A stretch of DNA of 8,233 nt from the NCBI GenBank assembly GCA_031177845.1, contig JAPSGG010000046.1, positions 1 to 8,233 on the forward strand, in the 5' to 3' direction. Each line of letters opens with the position of its first letter. Within the stretch, counting starts at the first letter, position 1. The position numbers and the translations under genes were made by a program. Positions 6,901 through 8,233 of this stretch are shown here, piece by piece. Under the pieces are notes generated by a model that had not been told where the DNA came from, did no database searches, and worked only from the letters and a program-made list of their open reading frames with translations. Source of the DNA: Chromatiales bacterium (GTDB lineage Bacteria > Pseudomonadota > Gammaproteobacteria > JACCYU01).

Positions 6901-7052
6901 TGGTCTTGGCAGTCAATTACCCTCGCTCGCGCTGAGTTATTCATAGGGGCAGTTTCTTCGTGGTGCTTTCCGGCCCTATGGGCAGCATATTCGGAAGCAC
7001 TCGGCCACTAGGGTAATGCATTGCTATTACCACACCAGCCCCTCGTCAAAAC
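6901..7052. other. Gap with no recognisable gene; weak inverted repeat
   Basis: No supported gene lies here; it occupies the place of the missing body of the second DUF72 gene. An inverted pair GGTAAT (7012-7017) and ATTACC (7026-7031) could form a small hairpin after the stop of the minus-strand gene at 7053, but it has no T-run and few GC pairs, so terminator function is doubtful. Confidence 0.35.
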
Positions 7053-7337
7053 CTACAAGCTTTTCGAGGCGCTTCCTTTTGTTCTGAATGATGCGCGCGC
7101 ATCCTCGAAACGCTCGATCGCTGCGTTCAAGCTGAGCTCGCCGGCGTCGACGCGGGCGCACAATGCCTGTCGCAGCGTGTACAGATAACGAAAATCAGGA
7201 TCGCCCTCATACCGCAGCATAAGCCGTACCCAGTCCGTCGCCGCGGCGGGGTCGTGGCAGTAATTGATCAGCTCATCTGAAAGGCCGAGCGCCGGCGCAA
7301 GCACCGTGACCAAGAGAAAATGGTGGAGACTACGCAT
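7053..7337 (-). CDS. Small secreted protein of unknown function
   Basis: This 94-residue frame begins with a likely signal peptide, MRSLHHFLLVTVLAPALG, with cleavage possible near residues 18-20. The mature part is helix-prone and holds two cysteines (in INYCHDP and QALCARV), the aromatic segment DFRYLYTLRQAL and an acidic/basic C-terminal helix (LNAAIERFEDARASF). I do not recognise a family. ATG 7337 has no clear Shine-Dalgarno, but the preceding minus-strand frame stops at 7341-7343, three bases away, so translation by coupling is plausible. The frame is intact and its amino-acid make-up looks like a protein, yet with broken genes all around it could also be a survivor without partners. Confidence 0.6.
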   Translation of the reverse strand: MRSLHHFLLVTVLAPALGLSDELINYCHDPAAATDWVRLMLRYEGDPDFRYLYTLRQALCARVDAGELSLNAAIERFEDARASFRTKGSASKSL

Positions 7338-7340
7338 GAG

Positions 7341-7449
7341 TCATTCAGGTAGCTTGTTGTAGGCGCTTCCGACCACCCGCCATTCAGTGATCTTGGCGTT
7401 CAAGGTGATCTCCACCACGGCAGCCCTTGAGATGCTGGTGGCAGACGAT
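7341..7449 (-). pseudogene. C-terminal tail of an unidentified gene upstream of the small secreted protein
   Basis: About 33 codons ending at TGA 7341-7343 read ATSISRAAVVEITLNAKITEW followed by RVVGSAYNKLPE. The alternating hydrophobic pattern (VVEITL, ITEWRVVG) looks like the last strands of a small exported beta-sheet protein, but no family can be named. The frame is closed upstream by a TGA near 7446-7448, without a start or signal peptide, so only a remnant is left or an indel hides the rest. It would be the first gene of a pair with the 94-residue protein. Confidence 0.35.
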
Positions 7450-7576
7450 CATGGTGCTAGGAGGGGAGAAAGGGAGCTTCTTATATGCCTGTAACTCACA
7501 AGACAGAGGATTATTTTATCTAACGTACAACTCGAGGTATTCCATTTCAACATAGAGCATGATGGTTGTGCGAACC
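7450..7576. other. AT-richer leader upstream of the potassium-channel gene
   Basis: Base composition falls visibly here compared with the sequence to the left, suggesting a junction between DNA of different origin. Several AT-rich hexamers occur (for example TTATAT near 7480 and TTATTTTATC near 7510), but none forms a convincing promoter with proper spacing. No gene is seen on either strand. Confidence 0.35.
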
Positions 7577-7587
7577 AAAAGGAGAGG
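7577..7587 (+). promoter_or_regulatory. Ribosome binding site of the channel gene
   Basis: AAAAGGAGAGG lies just before GTG 7593, with AGGAG eight bases from it. The frame could be extended to TTG 7566, but that would put this purine block inside the gene and leave the TTG without a site, so GTG 7593 is the better start. Confidence 0.65.
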
Positions 7588-7592
7588 ATGCG

Positions 7593-7955
7593 GTGTTCTA
7601 TTTGTTCTTTCCGAAAAGATGGCGATACACGCTTGATGCTCATCCGCCATTTGCAACATTTGCAAAGATAATTCTCGCCCTTTTCTTGACGTTTGTTGTC
7701 TTTGGGATCGCTTACAAACTGGCGGAAGAGCAAGGATGGGAAGTGGCTTTCTGGATGAGCTGGGAAACACTGAGCACAGTGGGTTATGGAGACTATCCTG
7801 CCAAAGAGACTGCCGGACGCATTCTAACCATGATTGCCGGAACACTTGGCATTGTAATCATGAGTGCTGCAATAGGTTCGGCGGTGATTGTCTTCCAATA
7901 TCGAGAGTACCAGAGGAGATCAGGCAAGATGAAAAATCCCCATACGAACGGCTAA
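7593..7955 (+). CDS. Two-transmembrane potassium channel pore subunit (Ion_trans_2 type)
   Basis: From GTG 7593 the product is 120 residues. TM1 is about 24-42 (AKIILALFLTFVVFGIAYK), the pore helix about 50-61 (EVAFWMSWETLS), the selectivity filter TVGYGD is at 62-67, and TM2 is about 76-101. The basic N-terminus KRWRY is probably cytoplasmic. TVGYGD is the K+-selective signature, so this is a tetrameric inner-membrane K+ channel of the KcsA/MthK layout. A hydrophilic tail YREYQRRSGKMKNPHTNG leads to TAA 7953-7955. The same frame then continues into an RCK domain, so in related proteins the two would be one chain. With the stop, the pore would be made alone; the filter and both helices are intact, so a minimal channel could form. 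Its AT-rich composition differs from the genes to the left, consistent with acquisition from elsewhere. Confidence 0.88.
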   Translation: MFYLFFPKRWRYTLDAHPPFATFAKIILALFLTFVVFGIAYKLAEEQGWEVAFWMSWETLSTVGYGDYPAKETAGRILTMIAGTLGIVIMSAAIGSAVIVFQYREYQRRSGKMKNPHTNG

Positions 7956-8233
7956 GTTATCTTTAACTTTCCAGGCGTGCAGCACGCCCTTGCATTCGTC
8001 AAAGAAATCCGGGCGGTTGAAAACTCAGTAGGAATTTGCATCGTCGATAGCGTCCTCGAAGAACTTCCTTCTGCTCTGATCCATCTTCCGAAGGTTCACT
8101 TCTTGTCAGGGAGCACTCTCGACAAAGACACGTACAAGCGCGCTGGACTTCTCCAGAACAAAGCGGCAATTGTCTTCCCGGTAACGCCTGGCAAAGTGGA
8201 CAGTGACGGATCAACACGAATGATCGTAACTCT
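7956..8233 (+). pseudogene. RCK (TrkA-N-like) regulatory domain cut off from its channel by an in-frame stop; runs off the window
   Basis: Immediately after the TAA the same frame stays open to the edge for 92 codons: VIFNFPGVQHALAFVKEI, then VGICIVDSVLEELPSAL, VHFLSGSTLDKDTYKRAGLL, NKAAIVFPV and RMIVTL. This is the Rossmann-like RCK domain that gates 2TM channels by ligand or nucleotide binding; VHFLSGSTLDKDTYKRAG is the conserved strand-turn-helix. The nucleotide-binding turn is the variant NFPGVQHA rather than GxGxxG, as I recall from a subgroup of channel-linked RCK domains. The only early restart codon is GTG 7977, which has no Shine-Dalgarno and would remove the first strand. It is scored as the interrupted second half of one gene; reinitiation or stop readthrough remains possible. 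The C-terminus is outside the window. Confidence 0.75.

Noticed and set aside
7012..7031. GGTAAT...ATTACC hairpin as a terminator
   Set aside because: Only six mostly AT pairs and no T-run.
1..8233. CRISPR arrays, tRNA or rRNA genes, insertion sequences
   Set aside because: No regularly spaced repeats, cloverleaf or transposase text was found. The GATCACCTCCTT at 5453-5464 is not a 16S end but the reverse of a ribosome binding site.

Overview
The window looks like a decaying accessory stretch of a GC-rich Gram-negative bacterium, most likely a proteobacterium. The signs are an AidB-type acyl-CoA dehydrogenase, an exported lipoprotein with a lipobox, a twin-arginine (Tat) signal on an enolase-superfamily protein, and a Shine-Dalgarno site matching the bacterial 16S tail over 12 bases. 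I cannot name the species. From about position 7450 to the right edge the DNA is visibly more AT-rich and carries a potassium channel.

Layout. Positions 1-1116 (minus): a DUF72/YecE-family pseudogene with one in-frame stop and three frameshifts, followed directly by the signal peptide and broken start of a thermonuclease (SNase)-like gene. Positions 1322-3001 (plus): an intact aidB-like gene. Positions 3002-3676: almost gene-free; it holds a possible 48-codon exported peptide, an inverted repeat, an orphan strong Shine-Dalgarno with a four-codon reading frame, and a probable fragment of a phage terminase small subunit. Positions 3677-5449 (minus): an intact 590-residue lipoprotein with Ig/PKD-like and cadherin-like domains and a C-terminal SGNH-hydrolase fold whose catalytic residues all appear substituted. 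Positions about 5530-6393 (minus): a Tat-exported mandelate racemase/muconate lactonizing family pseudogene. Positions 6422-6900 (minus): a second SNase pseudogene preceded by the C-terminus of a second DUF72 gene, the same order as at the left edge. Positions 7053-7337 (minus): a small secreted protein of unknown function, with the tail of another gene just upstream. Positions 7593-8233 (plus): a two-TM potassium channel whose RCK regulatory domain follows in the same frame but behind a TAA codon and runs off the window.

How it fits together. Only aidB, the lipoprotein, the small secreted protein and the channel pore are intact. The other genes carry independent stops and indels, so the region appears to be eroding. 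Two long frames, 1.7 and 1.8 kb, remain clean beside the wrecks, which argues against general sequencing error. The points most worth checking are the apparently dead esterase domain of the lipoprotein, the stop-split channel, and the repeated DUF72-SNase pair. I found no convincing new multi-gene system. All family assignments are from memory of the families; no database search was run.
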